A DNA stretch of 64,000 bases, taken from the NCBI GenBank assembly GCA_014656175.1, contig BNBX01000001.1, forward strand, positions 722,121-786,120, in the 5' to 3' direction. The translations under genes were made by a program, and so were the position numbers. Source of the stretch: Streptomyces werraensis (GTDB lineage Bacteria > Actinomycetota > Actinomycetes > Streptomycetales > Streptomycetaceae). Shown here one piece after another: positions 1 to 9,682 of this stretch. The notes under the pieces were generated by a model. That model searched no databases. It saw nothing but the letters and a program-made list of their open reading frames with translations, and was not told the origin of the DNA. Numbering within the stretch: position 1 is the first letter of the stretch; each line of letters begins with the position of its first letter.

Positions 1-829
1 TGATGTCGCCGGACAGCTCGGGCGGGCACTTGTCGAGGGTCGTCTTGACCGCGTCCACGATGGCGTTGACCGGTTCCTCGATCGCCTTGCGCACTTCGGC
101 GGCGGAGATCACCACGGTCTTCGGCAGTCCGGAGACGAGGTCCCGGCCGCGGATTTCGGTGTGCTCGTCGGTGTCGAGGTCGTACGCCGAACCGATCGTG
201 ATCTTGATCTGTTCCGCCGTCCGCTCACCCAGCAGGAGCGAGTACTCCTTCTTGATGTGCTGGATGATGGCGTTGTCCAGCTCGTCGCCCGCGACGCGGA
301 TGGACTGGGCGGTGACGATGCCGCCGAGGGAGATGACCGCGACCTCCGTCGTGCCGCCGCCGATGTCCACCACCATGTTGCCGGTGGCCTCGTGGACCGG
401 CAGACCGGAGCCGATGGCGGCCGCCATGGGCTCCTCGATGATGTGCACCTGGCGGGCGCCGGCCTGGGACGACGCCTCGATGACGGCGCGGCGCTCGACG
501 CCCGTGATGCCGGAGGGCACGCAGACGACGACCCGCGGGCGAGCCAGATACCGCCGCTTGTGGATCTTCAGGATGAAGTAGCGGAGCATCCGCTCGGTGA
601 TCTCGAAGTCGGCGATGACGCCGTCCTTCAGGGGGCGCACGGCGACGATGTTGCCCGGCGTGCGTCCGATCATCTTCTTCGCTTCGGCACCGACCGCGAG
701 GATGCCACCGGTGTTGGTGTTGATCGCGACGACGGACGGCTCGTTGAGTACGATTCCGCGACCCCTGACGTACACCAGCGTGTTGGCGGTCCCGAGGTCG
801 ACAGCCATGTCACGGCCGATGAACGACAT
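1..829 (-). CDS. mreB: Rod-shape-determining protein MreB (3' part beyond left edge)
   Basis: This is an actin-like, ATP-dependent cytoskeletal protein. In Streptomyces, MreB organises peptidoglycan synthesis at sporulation septa and in the spore wall. The ATG at 829 opens a frame that stays open to base 1, giving 276 of the usual roughly 340 residues; the C-terminus lies outside the window. The N-terminus ([20 protein letters not shown]) carries the actin phosphate-1 motif DLGTANT. The phosphate-2 region reads [13 protein letters not shown], and the intervening [13 protein letters not shown] and [13 protein letters not shown] segments are typical of MreB. It is transcribed leftwards and is probably followed by mreCD outside the window. 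The 430-base gap upstream suggests its own promoter. Identification is firm. Confidence 0.96.
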   Translation of the reverse strand, partial: MSFIGRDMAVDLGTANTLVYVRGRGIVLNEPSVVAINTNTGGILAVGAEAKKMIGRTPGNIVAVRPLKDGVIADFEITERMLRYFILKIHKRRYLARPRVVVCVPSGITGVERRAVIEASSQAGARQVHIIEEPMAAAIGSGLPVHEATGNMVVDIGGGTTEVAVISLGGIVTAQSIRVAGDELDNAIIQHIKKEYSLLLGERTAEQIKITIGSAYDLDTDEHTEIRGRDLVSGLPKTVVISAAEVRKAIEEPVNAIVDAVKTTLDKCPPELSGDI

Positions 830-1224
830 TGAGTTCCCCATCAGGATTCGTCTGGCCTTCCCACGAGCTTTTGAGGGCTTTTCAGGTCGGCGAGGTGGGT
901 GCGGTGACGCGATGGCGTCCATGGTAGACGTGCCTTCGCGCACACTGTGCGAGGGTCTCCGCCATTGTCATCAGATGGCGCGTCGCCCTGCCTTTGGAGA
1001 CGGGCCAACGGGGGCATCCGTTCCCCCGAACGCCATGCATATGCCAGAAAAGGCCCGAGGGCAAAGCTCTCAGACCATGCGAGGTACGACAAATAACCGG
1101 GCCGCGTCCGCGATGTGATCGTTATGCGCGGATTTCGTCGGGGCGGCACGCCCGTGCGCGCGGCGACGCCCCCGTGTGTCCGCGCGGCCGCACCGGGTCA
1201 CCGCCGGGACCCGTCAGGGGGCAG
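830..1224. other. Intergenic region upstream of mreB
   Basis: About 400 bases separate the mreB start from the ndk terminator. No reading frame here has convincing codon bias. A leftward 102-codon frame (841-1149) lacks the Streptomyces third-position pattern and a ribosome site, so I do not call it. The region must hold the mreB promoter or promoters, but I could not pick out a -10/-35 pair with confidence. Confidence 0.5.
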
Positions 1225-1254
1225 GCGCGCCGGTCACGGACGCGACCGGCGCGC
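1225..1254 (-). terminator. Terminator downstream of ndk
   Basis: Perfect 11-base inverted repeat: GCGCGCCGGTC at 1225-1235 pairs with GACCGGCGCGC at 1244-1254 around an 8-base loop. It begins 12 bases past the ndk stop codon. There is no T-run, as is common for Streptomyces hairpin terminators. Confidence 0.75.
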
Positions 1255-1266
1255 GCCGGGGAACGC

Positions 1267-1680
1267 TCAGGCGCGGCCCGGGAAGAAGATCTTGATCTCG
1301 CGCGCCGAGGACTCCTCCGAGTCGGACGCGTGGATCAGGTTCTCCCGCACGATCACGCCGTAGTCGCCGCGGATCGAGCCCGGGGCGGCGGCGATGGGGT
1401 CGGTCGGTCCGGCGAGCTGGCGCAGGCCCTCGATGACCCGCTCGCCCTCGACGATCATCGCCACGACCGGGCCGGACGCCATGAACTCCACCAGCGGCTC
1501 GTAGAAGGGCTTGCCCTTGTGCTCTCCGTAGTGCTGCTCCAGCGTGTCCTGGTCCAGCGTGCGCAGCTCCAGCGCCGTGATCCTCCAGCCGGCCTTGCGC
1601 TCGATGCGGCTGATGATCTCGCCGGTCAGGCCACGACGGACGGCGTCGGGCTTGAGGAGGACGAGGGTGCGCTGGCTCAC
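1267..1680 (-). CDS. ndk: Nucleoside diphosphate kinase
   Basis: It transfers the gamma phosphate of ATP to nucleoside diphosphates through a phosphohistidine intermediate, balancing NTP and dNTP pools in the cytoplasm. The protein is 137 residues, the usual family length. The catalytic histidine is H117 in the NLIHASDS motif, and the Kpn-loop segment around GPTDPIAAAPGSIRGDYG is intact. I chose the GTG at 1680 rather than the ATG seven codons upstream because AAGGAG sits 6 bases before the GTG and inside the longer version. It is the last gene of the folC-DUF4233-ndk operon, 64 bases after the DUF4233 gene, and is closed by a strong hairpin. Confidence 0.97.
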   Translation of the reverse strand: MSQRTLVLLKPDAVRRGLTGEIISRIERKAGWRITALELRTLDQDTLEQHYGEHKGKPFYEPLVEFMASGPVVAMIVEGERVIEGLRQLAGPTDPIAAAPGSIRGDYGVIVRENLIHASDSEESSAREIKIFFPGRA

Positions 1681-1744
1681 TGCGGGCTCCTTGTGGGTCA
1701 AATGGTGCGGGGCACCGAGATTACCGGGCGTGTCGGACGGCCCG

Positions 1745-2095
1745 TCACGCAGTGTCGGGCTGTTCCGCCTGTGCGGCGAAACGGGCCTTCGCCTCGTCCA
1801 CCTTTCGCCCGAAGTGCACCGACGCCCACCACAGCAGCGCGAACACCGCGCCCATGAAGAACATCATCGGGACGAACACGCCGGAGGCGATGAGCGCGAT
1901 CTGCAGCGCCCACCCGAGGGCGACCCCGCCCGGCCGGCCGACCATCCCGCACAGCGCCACGCACAGGAACATCGCGATGCCGCAGACCGTCCACACCGTG
2001 CCGGTCGACAGGTCGGGCTGCTTCATGGCGACAAGACCGGCGAACCCGATGACGAAGAACTCGCCGATCAGTGTCGAAGAACAGAGCGTACGCAC
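1745..2095 (-). CDS. DUF4233 family membrane protein
   Basis: Small integral membrane protein of 116 residues with about three or four hydrophobic segments (residues about 8-24, 33-50, 60-90) and a short basic or acidic cytoplasmic tail. The family DUF4233 is typically found directly behind folC in Actinobacteria, and no biochemical role is known to me. It starts with GTG at 2095, only 6 bases after the folC stop, so it is probably translated with folC. The conserved position between folC and ndk is the main support for its being real; nothing in the sequence suggests a link to folate chemistry itself. Confidence 0.88.
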   Translation of the reverse strand: MRTLCSSTLIGEFFVIGFAGLVAMKQPDLSTGTVWTVCGIAMFLCVALCGMVGRPGGVALGWALQIALIASGVFVPMMFFMGAVFALLWWASVHFGRKVDEAKARFAAQAEQPDTA

Positions 2096-2101
2096 GGGAT
2101 G

Positions 2102-3622
2102 TCAGCCCTTCCCCAGGAGCAGCCGGGCCTCGCCGACCGTGATGACCGAACCGGTGACGAGCACACCGCCGCCGGCGAACTCGCCCTCCTCCTCGGCCAG
2201 CGTGATCGCGGCCTCCAGGGCGTCCGGCAGCCGCGGCTCGACCTGCACCCGGTCCTCCCCGAACACCTCCACGGCGATGGCGGCCAGCTCGTCGGCGTCC
2301 ATCGCGCGGTGGCTGGTGTTCTGGGTGACGACGACCTCGGCGAAGACCGGCTCGAACGCCTCCAGCAGTTCGCGCACGTTCTTGTCGCGGCTCGCGCCGA
2401 CGACGCCGATGAGGCGACTGAACTGGAAGGCCTCCCCGATCGTGTCGGCCGCCGCCCGCGCGCCGGCCGGGTTGTGGGCGGCGTCCAGCACGACGGTCGG
2501 CGACCTGCGCACGACCTCCATGCGGCCCGGCGAGGCGACGGAGGCGAACGCCTTGCGCACCGTGTCGATGTCGAGCGGCTGGGCGTGCTGGGAGCCGACG
2601 CCGAAGAACGCCTCGACGGCCGCGAGGGCCACCGCCGCGTTGTGCGCCTGGTGCGCGCCGTGCAGCGGCAGGTACACCTCGGTGTACTCACCGCCCAGCC
2701 CGCGCAGCGTCATCAGCTGGCCGCCGACGGCGACCTGCCGGTCCAGGACGCCGAACTCCAGGCCTTCACGGGCCACGGTGGCGCCCACCTCGACGGCCTT
2801 CCGCAACAGCACCTGCGCCGCGTCCACCGGCTGCTGCGCCATGATCACCGTCGCGTCCTGCTTGACGATGCCGGCCTTCTCGGTGGCGATCTCGGCGGGC
2901 GTGGTGCCCAGCCGGTCGGTGTGGTCCAGGTCGATCGGCGTCACCACGGCGACCCCGGCGTCGATCACGTTCGTCGCGTCCCAGGTGCCGCCCATGCCGA
3001 CCTCGACGACGGCCACGTCCACGGGCGCGTCGGCGAAGGCGGCGTACGCCATGCCGGTCAGCACCTCGAAGAAGGACAGCCGGTACTCCTGCGCGGCGTC
3101 GACCATCTCCACGTACGGCTTGACGTCCTGGTACGTCTCGATGAACCGCTCGGCGGAGACGGGCGCCCCGTCGAGGCTGATCCGCTCGGTGACCGACTGG
3201 ACGTGCGGGGAGGTGTAGCGGCCGGTGCGCAGGTCGAAGGCGCCGAGCAGCGCCTCGATCATCCGGGCGGTGGAGGTCTTGCCGTTGGTGCCGGTGATGT
3301 GGATCGAGGGGTACGACCGCTGCGGCTCGCCCAGGACGTCCATCAGGGCGGAGATACGGTCCACGGAGGGTTCGAGCTTGGTCTCGCCCCAGCGGGTGGC
3401 GAGCTCCGCCTCCACCTCGCGCAGGGCCTTGTCGACCTCGGGGTCGGCGGGGCGCGCCGGGACGTCCGCCTGCGGCGGCCCGCCCTGGGTGCGCAGCGTA
3501 CGGCTGCCGGCCTCGATCACCGCCAGGTCGGGGTCGCGGCGGGTCTCCTCCTCCACGAGCTCCGCGAACTCGTCGAAGGTGTCGTCCGGGTCGGGACCTG
3601 CTGAATCTGGGCGCTCGCTCAC
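2102..3622 (-). CDS. folC: Bifunctional dihydrofolate synthase / folylpolyglutamate synthase
   Basis: ATP-dependent ligase that adds glutamate to dihydropteroate and then extends the gamma-glutamyl tail of folates. It is 506 residues from the GTG at 3622, which has GGGGA just upstream; the longer frame back to 3664 adds an unlikely Pro/Arg segment. The Mur-ligase-type P-loop is HITGTNGKTSTAR (GTNGKTS at residues 111-117). Further family signatures are SPHVQSVTERI, VGMGGTWDATNV and the C-terminal HNPAGARA. The first 60 or so residues are an acidic extension common in actinobacterial FolC. It is the first gene of the folC-DUF4233-ndk operon. Confidence 0.95.
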   Translation of the reverse strand: MSERPDSAGPDPDDTFDEFAELVEEETRRDPDLAVIEAGSRTLRTQGGPPQADVPARPADPEVDKALREVEAELATRWGETKLEPSVDRISALMDVLGEPQRSYPSIHITGTNGKTSTARMIEALLGAFDLRTGRYTSPHVQSVTERISLDGAPVSAERFIETYQDVKPYVEMVDAAQEYRLSFFEVLTGMAYAAFADAPVDVAVVEVGMGGTWDATNVIDAGVAVVTPIDLDHTDRLGTTPAEIATEKAGIVKQDATVIMAQQPVDAAQVLLRKAVEVGATVAREGLEFGVLDRQVAVGGQLMTLRGLGGEYTEVYLPLHGAHQAHNAAVALAAVEAFFGVGSQHAQPLDIDTVRKAFASVASPGRMEVVRRSPTVVLDAAHNPAGARAAADTIGEAFQFSRLIGVVGASRDKNVRELLEAFEPVFAEVVVTQNTSHRAMDADELAAIAVEVFGEDRVQVEPRLPDALEAAITLAEEEGEFAGGGVLVTGSVITVGEARLLLGKG

Positions 3623-3676
3623 GGTCCCCAGTCTACGGAGCGGCGCGGGTGGTCCCCCGCACACCCCGCTGCCGGC

Positions 3677-4717
3677 TCAGCCGAGCCAGGGGCGCCACCC
3701 CAGGCGCCCCCACAGGAGGCTCACGGCGAAGGACAGGGCGGCCGCCGCCACCGTGGTCACGGCGAGCGCCACCGGGGCCCAGGGCCCTGCCGGCAGGTGC
3801 CCGGCGACCGGCCCGGCCAGCAGCGTCACGAACACCAGGTGCACCAGGTACGTCCCGAACGACGCGTCCGACAGCCGCGCCAGCAGCGGCCGGGCCCGCT
3901 CCGGCACCCGCACCCCGGCCACCGTCCCGAGCACCGCGAACGTCACCGCGGCCACCGCGGCGCTGCCGTACGCGGCGGGGTGGCGCACCGTGAGCTGGTA
4001 CACGGCGAGGACGACGAGCGTCACCGCGGCGGCCGCCGCCCACAGCGCGCGCGGGCCGCGGCGCGGAGCGGCGAGCAGCGCGGCGCCGGCCACCGCGTAC
4101 ACCACCGAGGACAGCGGCACCGACCACGCCCAGTCGGGCGGCGCCCACCCGGTGAGCGTCGTCATGTCCCCGAGGAGCGCCGGTGCGACGGCCAGGGCGG
4201 CCAGCAGCACCGCCGAACGGCGGGGCAGGGCACGCCCCCGCACCACCAGCACCACGACGCCGAGCAGCAGGAGCAGGGGGACGTAGGCGTACAGGTACCA
4301 GAGGTGGAAGGCCGCCTCCACGGACCCGAAGAGGGCCCGCACGGCCTCCTCGCCCGCCTGGCCCCGGTTCCCGCCGACCACGTAGGACGCCAGCAGGTAG
4401 AGGGCCGTCCAGAGGGCCATCGGGCGCAGGATCCGGCCCAGCCGGGCCAGCAGCCGGGCCTCGTCCCGCACCGGCGCACCGGACAGCGCGGCCCAGCCCG
4501 CCATCGCGAAGAACGCGGGCACGGCGTACCGGCCCGCCGTGTCCCCGAGGATCCCGGTGGTGCGGTGCCCGGCGTCGATGAACTCGGCGGAGGCGTGCAC
4601 CAGGACGACGGCGGCGGTGCACAGCACCCGCAGCAGGTCGATGTCGTACCGCCGCTCCCGGCCGGTGGCGCGGTCCGGCGCTTGCGGTGCGGCGGCGGGG
4701 GACGTGGCTGAGGACAT
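3677..4717 (-). CDS. Acyltransferase family 3 membrane protein
   Basis: Multi-pass membrane protein of 346 residues with about ten hydrophobic segments. It matches the acyltransferase-3 fold used to O-acetylate or O-acylate surface sugars and small molecules. After a Pro/Ala-rich cytosolic N-terminus, the family hallmark RRYDIDLLRVLCTAAVVLVH (helix 1 with its histidine near residue 41) is present, followed by VPAFFAMAGWAAL. The acceptor cannot be read from sequence. It lies between valS and folC, which are usually neighbours in Streptomyces, so it looks like a later insertion into a conserved block. A terminator precedes it, so it is probably expressed separately from valS. Confidence 0.85.
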   Translation of the reverse strand: MSSATSPAAAPQAPDRATGRERRYDIDLLRVLCTAAVVLVHASAEFIDAGHRTTGILGDTAGRYAVPAFFAMAGWAALSGAPVRDEARLLARLGRILRPMALWTALYLLASYVVGGNRGQAGEEAVRALFGSVEAAFHLWYLYAYVPLLLLLGVVVLVVRGRALPRRSAVLLAALAVAPALLGDMTTLTGWAPPDWAWSVPLSSVVYAVAGAALLAAPRRGPRALWAAAAAVTLVVLAVYQLTVRHPAAYGSAAVAAVTFAVLGTVAGVRVPERARPLLARLSDASFGTYLVHLVFVTLLAGPVAGHLPAGPWAPVALAVTTVAAAALSFAVSLLWGRLGWRPWLG

Positions 4718-4808
4718 CGGCGGGGGCGCTCCTGGCGGCGTCGGCCTGTCGGCGGGCGGAGCCGACAGGTTCCCCCCGCCGGGTTACGGGGCCGCCACCA
4801 CGACGTGA

Positions 4809-4844
4809 ACGGCCCCCGGCCGGGAGGTACCGGTCGGGGGCCGT
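4809..4844 (-). terminator. Terminator downstream of valS
   Basis: Thirteen-base arms at 4809-4821 (ACGGCCCCCGGCC) and 4832-4844 (GGTCGGGGGCCGT) pair with a single G-U, around a 10-base loop. It begins 19 bases beyond the valS stop. Confidence 0.75.
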
Positions 4845-4863
4845 ACGGACTGCGGGCCGGGCG

Positions 4864-7488
4864 TCAGGCCTGGGGCAGCCGCTCGAGCTGGGTGCGGATG
4901 CGGACGATGTCCTCCTCCGCCTTGGCGAGCCGCGTGCGGATCTTGTCGACCACGTGGTCCGGGGCCTTCGCCAGGAACGCCTCGTTGCCGAGCTTCGCGG
5001 TCGCCTGGGCCTGCTCCTTCTCCGCGGCGGCGAGGTCCTTGGCGAGCCGCTTGCGCTCGGCGGCGACGTCGATCACGCCGGACAGGTCCAGCGCGACCTC
5101 GACACCGGCGACGGGCAGGGTCGCGGTCGCCGTGAAGGAGTCGCCCTCCGGCTGGAGACGCAGCAGCTGGCGGATGGCCGGTTCGTGCGCGGCGAGGGCG
5201 GTGCCCTCCAGCGTCAGCCGGGCCGGGACCCGCTGGCCGGGCTGGAGGCCCTGGTCGGCGCGGAACCGGCGGACCTCGGTGATCACCGACTGGAGCGTCC
5301 CGATCTCCCGCTCGGCGGCCTCGTCGCGGAAGCCGCTGTCGGCCGGCCAGTCGGCGATGACGACGGACTCGCCGCCGGTCAGCGTCGTCCACAGCGTCTC
5401 GGTGACGAACGGGACGACCGGGTGCAGCAGCCGCAGCGTGACGTCGAGGACCTCGCCGAGGACGCGCTTGCTGACCTCGGCCGCCTCGCCGCCCGCCTGG
5501 AACGTCGTCTTGGACAGCTCCACGTACCAGTCGAAGACCTCGTCCCAGGCGAAGTGGAACAGCGCGTCCGAGAGCTTGGCGAACTGGTAGTCGTCGTAGT
5601 ACGCGTCGACCTCGGCGACCACCGAGTTCAGCCGGGACAGGATCCAGCGGTCGGTGGGCGACATCCGGGAGGCGTCCGGCAGCTCGCCCTCGACCGTCGC
5701 ACCGTTCATCAGCGCGAAGCGCGTGGCGTTCCAGATCTTGTTGGCGAAGTTCCGCGAGCCCTGGACCCAGTCCTCGCCGATCGGCACGTCCACGCCGGGG
5801 TTGGCACCGCGCGCCAGGGTGAAGCGGAGCGCGTCGGAGCCGTACTTGTCCATCCAGTCCAGCGGGTTGACCACGTTCCCGAAGGACTTGGACATCTTCT
5901 TGCCGTTCTGGTCACGGACCATGCCGTGCAGGGCGATGGTGTGGAACGGCGGGGTGCCGTCCATCGCGTAGAGGCCGAACATCATCATCCGGGCGACCCA
6001 GAAGAAGAGGATGTCGTAGCCGGTGAGCAGGACGGAGTTCGGGTAGAACTTCGCGAGCGACTCGGTCCGCTCGGGCCAGCCCAGCGTGGAGAACGGCCAC
6101 AGGCCCGAGGAGAACCAGGTGTCGAGGACGTCGGAGTCCTGGCGCCAGCCCTCGCCGCTCGGCGGCTCATCGTCCGGTCCGACGCAGACGACCTCGCCGT
6201 CCGGCCCGTACCAGACGGGGATGCGGTGGCCCCACCACAACTGCCGCGAGATGCACCAGTCGTGGAGGTTGTCGACCCAGTCGAAGTAGCGCTTCTCCAT
6301 CTCCTGCGGGTGGATCTTGACGCGGCCGTCGCGGACCGCGTCACCGGCGGCCTTGGCGAGCGGGCCGACCTTGACCCACCACTGCATGGACAGCCGCGGC
6401 TCGATGGTGGTGCCGCACCGCGAGCAGTGGCCGACGGAGTGGACGTAGGGGCGCTTCTCGGCGACGATCCGGCCCTCGGCGCGCAGCGCGGCGACGATGG
6501 CGGAGCGGGCCTCGAGGCGGTCCAGGCCCTGGAAGGGGCCGTGCGCGGTGATGACGGCGTGTTCGTCCATCACGGCGATGGACGGCAGGTCGTGGCGCTG
6601 GCCGATCTCGAAGTCGTTCGGGTCGTGGGCGGGCGTCACCTTGACGGCGCCGGTGCCGAACTCGGGGTCGACGTGCTCGTCCGCGACGACCGGGATGGAG
6701 CGGTCGGTCAGCGGCAGCTTGACGAGCTTGCCGACGAGGTGCTTGTAGCGCTCGTCCTCGGGGTGGACGGCGACGGCCGTGTCGCCGAGCATCGTCTCCG
6801 CGCGGGTGGTGGCGACGACGATGGTCTCGTCGCCCTCGCCGTACTTCATGGAGACGAGCTCACCGTCGTCGTCCTGGTAGTTGACCTCGATGTCGGAGAT
6901 CGCGGTCAGACAGCGCGGGCACCAGTTGATGATGCGCTCGGCGCGGTAGATCAGCTCGTCGTCGTAGAGCCGCTTGAAGATCGTCTGGACGGCCCTGGAC
7001 AGGCCCTCGTCCATGGTGAAGCGCTCACGCGACCAGGCGACGCCGTCGCCGAGGCGGCGCATCTGGCCGCTGATCTGGCCGCCGGACTCGGCCTTCCACT
7101 TCCAGACCCGCTCGACGAACGCCTCGCGGCCCAGGTCATGGCGGGACTTGCCCTCCTTGGCGAGCTCACGCTCGACCACGTTCTGCGTGGCGATGCCGGC
7201 GTGGTCCATGCCGGGCTGCCACAGCGTCTCGTAGCCCTGCATGCGCTTGCGGCGGGTGAGGGCGTCGATCAGCGTGTGCTCGAAGGCGTGGCCCAGGTGC
7301 AGGCTGCCGGTGACGTTCGGCGGGGGGATGACGATGGTGTACGGAGGCTTGTCGCTCTTCTCGTCCGCCTCGAAGTAACCCCGCTCCACCCAGCGCTCGT
7401 ACAGCGGCCCCTCTACGTCGGCCGGCGCGTACTGGGTCGGCAGTTCGGTCGTGGGCGCTGGTGGCTGCTGCTGAGCGTTGTCGGTCAC
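4864..7488 (-). CDS. valS: Valyl-tRNA synthetase
   Basis: Class Ia aminoacyl-tRNA synthetase that charges tRNA-Val and edits threonine. It is 874 residues, the normal length. The HIGH motif is HLGH at residues 64-67 and the KMSKS motif is at 531-535. Two CxxC pairs (NWCPRC and HCSRCG) fall in the inserted editing/zinc region. The C-terminal 60 residues form the charged coiled-coil arm typical of ValRS ([16 protein letters not shown]). It starts with GTG at 7488. No T-box leader was apparent in the 136 bases upstream. It is divergent from the Pro/Gln-rich membrane-protein pair. Confidence 0.98.
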   Translation of the reverse strand: MTDNAQQQPPAPTTELPTQYAPADVEGPLYERWVERGYFEADEKSDKPPYTIVIPPPNVTGSLHLGHAFEHTLIDALTRRKRMQGYETLWQPGMDHAGIATQNVVERELAKEGKSRHDLGREAFVERVWKWKAESGGQISGQMRRLGDGVAWSRERFTMDEGLSRAVQTIFKRLYDDELIYRAERIINWCPRCLTAISDIEVNYQDDDGELVSMKYGEGDETIVVATTRAETMLGDTAVAVHPEDERYKHLVGKLVKLPLTDRSIPVVADEHVDPEFGTGAVKVTPAHDPNDFEIGQRHDLPSIAVMDEHAVITAHGPFQGLDRLEARSAIVAALRAEGRIVAEKRPYVHSVGHCSRCGTTIEPRLSMQWWVKVGPLAKAAGDAVRDGRVKIHPQEMEKRYFDWVDNLHDWCISRQLWWGHRIPVWYGPDGEVVCVGPDDEPPSGEGWRQDSDVLDTWFSSGLWPFSTLGWPERTESLAKFYPNSVLLTGYDILFFWVARMMMFGLYAMDGTPPFHTIALHGMVRDQNGKKMSKSFGNVVNPLDWMDKYGSDALRFTLARGANPGVDVPIGEDWVQGSRNFANKIWNATRFALMNGATVEGELPDASRMSPTDRWILSRLNSVVAEVDAYYDDYQFAKLSDALFHFAWDEVFDWYVELSKTTFQAGGEAAEVSKRVLGEVLDVTLRLLHPVVPFVTETLWTTLTGGESVVIADWPADSGFRDEAAEREIGTLQSVITEVRRFRADQGLQPGQRVPARLTLEGTALAAHEPAIRQLLRLQPEGDSFTATATLPVAGVEVALDLSGVIDVAAERKRLAKDLAAAEKEQAQATAKLGNEAFLAKAPDHVVDKIRTRLAKAEEDIVRIRTQLERLPQA

Positions 7489-7624
7489 GCGCCCAGTTTA
7501 GAGGCGTCACGGTGGTGTCCCGAAACGCGTTTCCTTTGTAACGGTGCGACCCCCGCCGGTCTGGAGTCGTCGACTCTGAGCCAGGATGTCAGCAGAAGCT
7601 GAGCGTCTCGAGGGGAACCGAGTC

Positions 7625-8626
7625 ATGAGTCACCACCAGCCGGGGCCGTACGGCGGGCAGCCGCAGCAGCCCGGTCCGTACGGACAGCAGGGACCGTACG
7701 GCGGACAGCCGCAGACCCCGCAGCCCGGTTACGGCTACCCCCAGCAGACGCCCCCGCCGGCCCAGCCCGGCTACGGCTACCCGCAGCAGCACCCCGGAGT
7801 GCCGCCGCAGCAGCCCCCGTACGGCCAGCCGCAGTACGGACAGCAGCCGCCGTACGCCCAGCCCCAGTACGGCATGCCGCCCCAGCCCCCCGCCTCCGGC
7901 CGCGGTGGCGGCGGCAAGGTGGCCGCGATCGTCGTCGGCGCCGTCGCGGTCGTCACGGCCATCGGCGTCGGCGCGTACCTCCTCATGGGCGGCGACGGCG
8001 GCAGCACCGCGGCCGGCCTGACGGACGACGGCCCGCACAAGCTGACCGTGCCGAAGACCGTGCTGGACGAGTACCAGCGATTCGGCGACGGCTCCGAGGA
8101 GAGCGGCTCGGAGACCGCGCAGGACATGGAGAAGAGCGGGGTCGAGAACGGCACCGCCATCCTCGGCCAGTGGTCCACCGCCGACTTCGGCAACTACGAC
8201 CCGGCCGACCCCAGCACCGCGGGCGACTTCCCCGACCAGTCGGAACTGCTGACCGCCAAGGGCATCACCATGGTGGGCGGTTACGGCGAGATCGCCGACC
8301 CGCAGAAGACGCTGGACAAGTTCTTCGCCAACATCCAGGAGCAGGTGGAGAAGAGCTCGGAGCAGAACACCGGGGGCATGGAGAACGCGGAGCTCGTCGG
8401 CGAGCCCGAGGAGGTCGAGATCGCCGGTACGGTGGCCAAGTGCCAGTCGACGAAGAGCACGAACGCGCTCACCAAGAAGGAGTCGACGGACTGGTTCTGC
8501 GCCTGGGCCGACCACAGCACGGTCGGCATGGTCTCGCCCGGCGACAACGCCGGCACGGGGGTGGGCAAGGACACGGCGGTCGACCTGACCACCAGGCTCC
8601 GCGAGCAGATCCGCGTCAAGGTCTGA
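7625..8626 (+). CDS. Pro/Gln/Gly-rich single-pass membrane protein, copy 1
   Basis: Protein of 333 residues with three parts. Residues 1-95 are a low-complexity cytosolic tail rich in Pro, Gln, Gly and Tyr (repeats such as QPGYGYPQQ and GPYGGQPQQ). One transmembrane helix follows at about 103-122 (AAIVVGAVAVVTAIGVGAYLL). The rest is a roughly 200-residue extracytoplasmic domain starting LTDDGPHKLTVP and ending with a likely disulfide pair (AKCQST and WFCAWAD). I chose the ATG at 7625 because the same AGGGGGAACC-type ribosome site precedes the start of the paralogue that follows. I do not recognise the outer domain. It lies in tandem with a clear paralogue 37 bases downstream, so the pair is probably co-transcribed. 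Confidence 0.85.
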   Translation: MSHHQPGPYGGQPQQPGPYGQQGPYGGQPQTPQPGYGYPQQTPPPAQPGYGYPQQHPGVPPQQPPYGQPQYGQQPPYAQPQYGMPPQPPASGRGGGGKVAAIVVGAVAVVTAIGVGAYLLMGGDGGSTAAGLTDDGPHKLTVPKTVLDEYQRFGDGSEESGSETAQDMEKSGVENGTAILGQWSTADFGNYDPADPSTAGDFPDQSELLTAKGITMVGGYGEIADPQKTLDKFFANIQEQVEKSSEQNTGGMENAELVGEPEEVEIAGTVAKCQSTKSTNALTKKESTDWFCAWADHSTVGMVSPGDNAGTGVGKDTAVDLTTRLREQIRVKV

Positions 8627-8663
8627 CGGCACCGCAGCAGCGAACACGAGGGGGAACCCAGTC

Positions 8664-9617
8664 ATGAGCTTCAACCAGCCGGGCCCGTACGGCGGGCAGC
8701 CCCAGCAGCCCGGTCCGTACGGCCAGCAGCCGGGACCGTACGGCCAGCAGCCGCAGACCCCGCCCCAGCCGCAGCCCGGTTACGGCTACCCCCAGCAGAC
8801 GCCCCCGCCGGCCCAGCCCGGCTACGGCTACCCGCAGCAGCCCGGCCAGCCGGGACACCCGGGTGTCCCGCCGCAGCAGCCGCCCTACGGCCAGCAGCCC
8901 CAGTACGGCATGCCGCCCCAGCCCCCGACGTCCGGCTCAGGCGGCAAGAAGGCCGGGATCATCGTCGGCGCGGTCGCGGTCGTCGCGGCCATCGGTGTGG
9001 GCGCCTACTTCCTGATCGGCGGCGGCGGGGGCGCCGGCGGCCTGGAGGACGACGGCCCGCACAAGCTGACCGCGCCCGCGTCGGTCCTCTCGGACAAGTA
9101 CGACCGTCAGGGCCCGGCGCAGGAGGAGTCGGCCAGCTCCAGCGACGAGAAGGATCTGGCGAAGGCGGGGGTGAGCGACGCCACCTCGGTGGGCGCCGTC
9201 TACTCCACCACCGACCTCACGAAGCTGGACCCCGAGGACCCGGCCGACCTGGCGAAGCTGCAGAGCGCGGAGAACATCACCTACTTCGGCGTCTACGGCA
9301 AGGTCGAGGACCCGGAGAAGGCCCTCGACGTGATGTTCACGCAGATGCACAAGAACACCGACGACGAGAAGGTCACGCTGGTGGGCGAGCCCAAGTCGGT
9401 GTCCCCCGACGGGCTGGACGGCGCCGTGATGAAGTGCCAGGAGGCCGAGACCCAGCACCCGGTCACCAAGAAGGAGCAGACGACCTTCATGTGCGTGTGG
9501 GCCGACTACAGCACGCTCGCCGTGGTCGAGCCGACCGCCACCGGCAAGACCTACTCGCTCGACGAGTCCGCCGGGATGGCCGCCGACGTCCGCAAGGACG
9601 TGCGGGTCGCCAAGTAG
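8664..9617 (+). CDS. Pro/Gln/Gly-rich single-pass membrane protein, copy 2
   Basis: Paralogue of the preceding gene, 317 residues, with the same plan: a Pro/Gln/Tyr-rich tail (1-90), one membrane helix at about 97-116 (GIIVGAVAVVAAIGVGAYFL), and an outer domain opening with the same LxDDGPHKLT motif. That domain ends with the same cysteine context (MKCQEAE and FMCVWADYST). The outer domain is more acidic than in copy 1 and has diverged, while the tails remain nearly identical at DNA level. The tail resembles the disordered prefixes of many actinobacterial envelope proteins. Function is unknown. A very long bidirectional hairpin follows. Confidence 0.85.
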   Translation: MSFNQPGPYGGQPQQPGPYGQQPGPYGQQPQTPPQPQPGYGYPQQTPPPAQPGYGYPQQPGQPGHPGVPPQQPPYGQQPQYGMPPQPPTSGSGGKKAGIIVGAVAVVAAIGVGAYFLIGGGGGAGGLEDDGPHKLTAPASVLSDKYDRQGPAQEESASSSDEKDLAKAGVSDATSVGAVYSTTDLTKLDPEDPADLAKLQSAENITYFGVYGKVEDPEKALDVMFTQMHKNTDDEKVTLVGEPKSVSPDGLDGAVMKCQEAETQHPVTKKEQTTFMCVWADYSTLAVVEPTATGKTYSLDESAGMAADVRKDVRVAK

Positions 9618-9626
9618 GCGGCTGAA

Positions 9627-9675
9627 CACACGGAAAGGGCGTCCGGCGCAGTGCGCCGGACGCCCTTTCCGTGTG
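9627..9675. terminator. Bidirectional terminator between the membrane-protein pair and clpX
   Basis: Perfect 24-base inverted repeat: arms 9627-9650 and 9652-9675, centred on G9651. It lies between convergent genes ending at 9617 and 9683. The arm beginning CACACGGAAAGGGCG gives A- and T-tracts on either strand, so it can stop transcription from both sides. Confidence 0.9.
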
Positions 9676-9682
9676 CCAGGAG

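Noticed and set aside
841..1149. 102-codon leftward frame upstream of mreB
   Set aside because: No Streptomyces third-position bias, no ribosome site, and many rare-looking residues in a row; the stretch is better explained as the mreB promoter region.
4687..7602. Very long rightward frame (971 codons) opposite valS
   Set aside because: It is the antisense shadow of a real gene; high GC leaves the complementary frame open. Its translation is Arg/Val/Asp-rich, with no domain.
7489..7624. T-box riboswitch upstream of valS
   Set aside because: The gap is only 136 bases, shared with a divergent gene, and shows no T-box sequence or specifier-loop stem.
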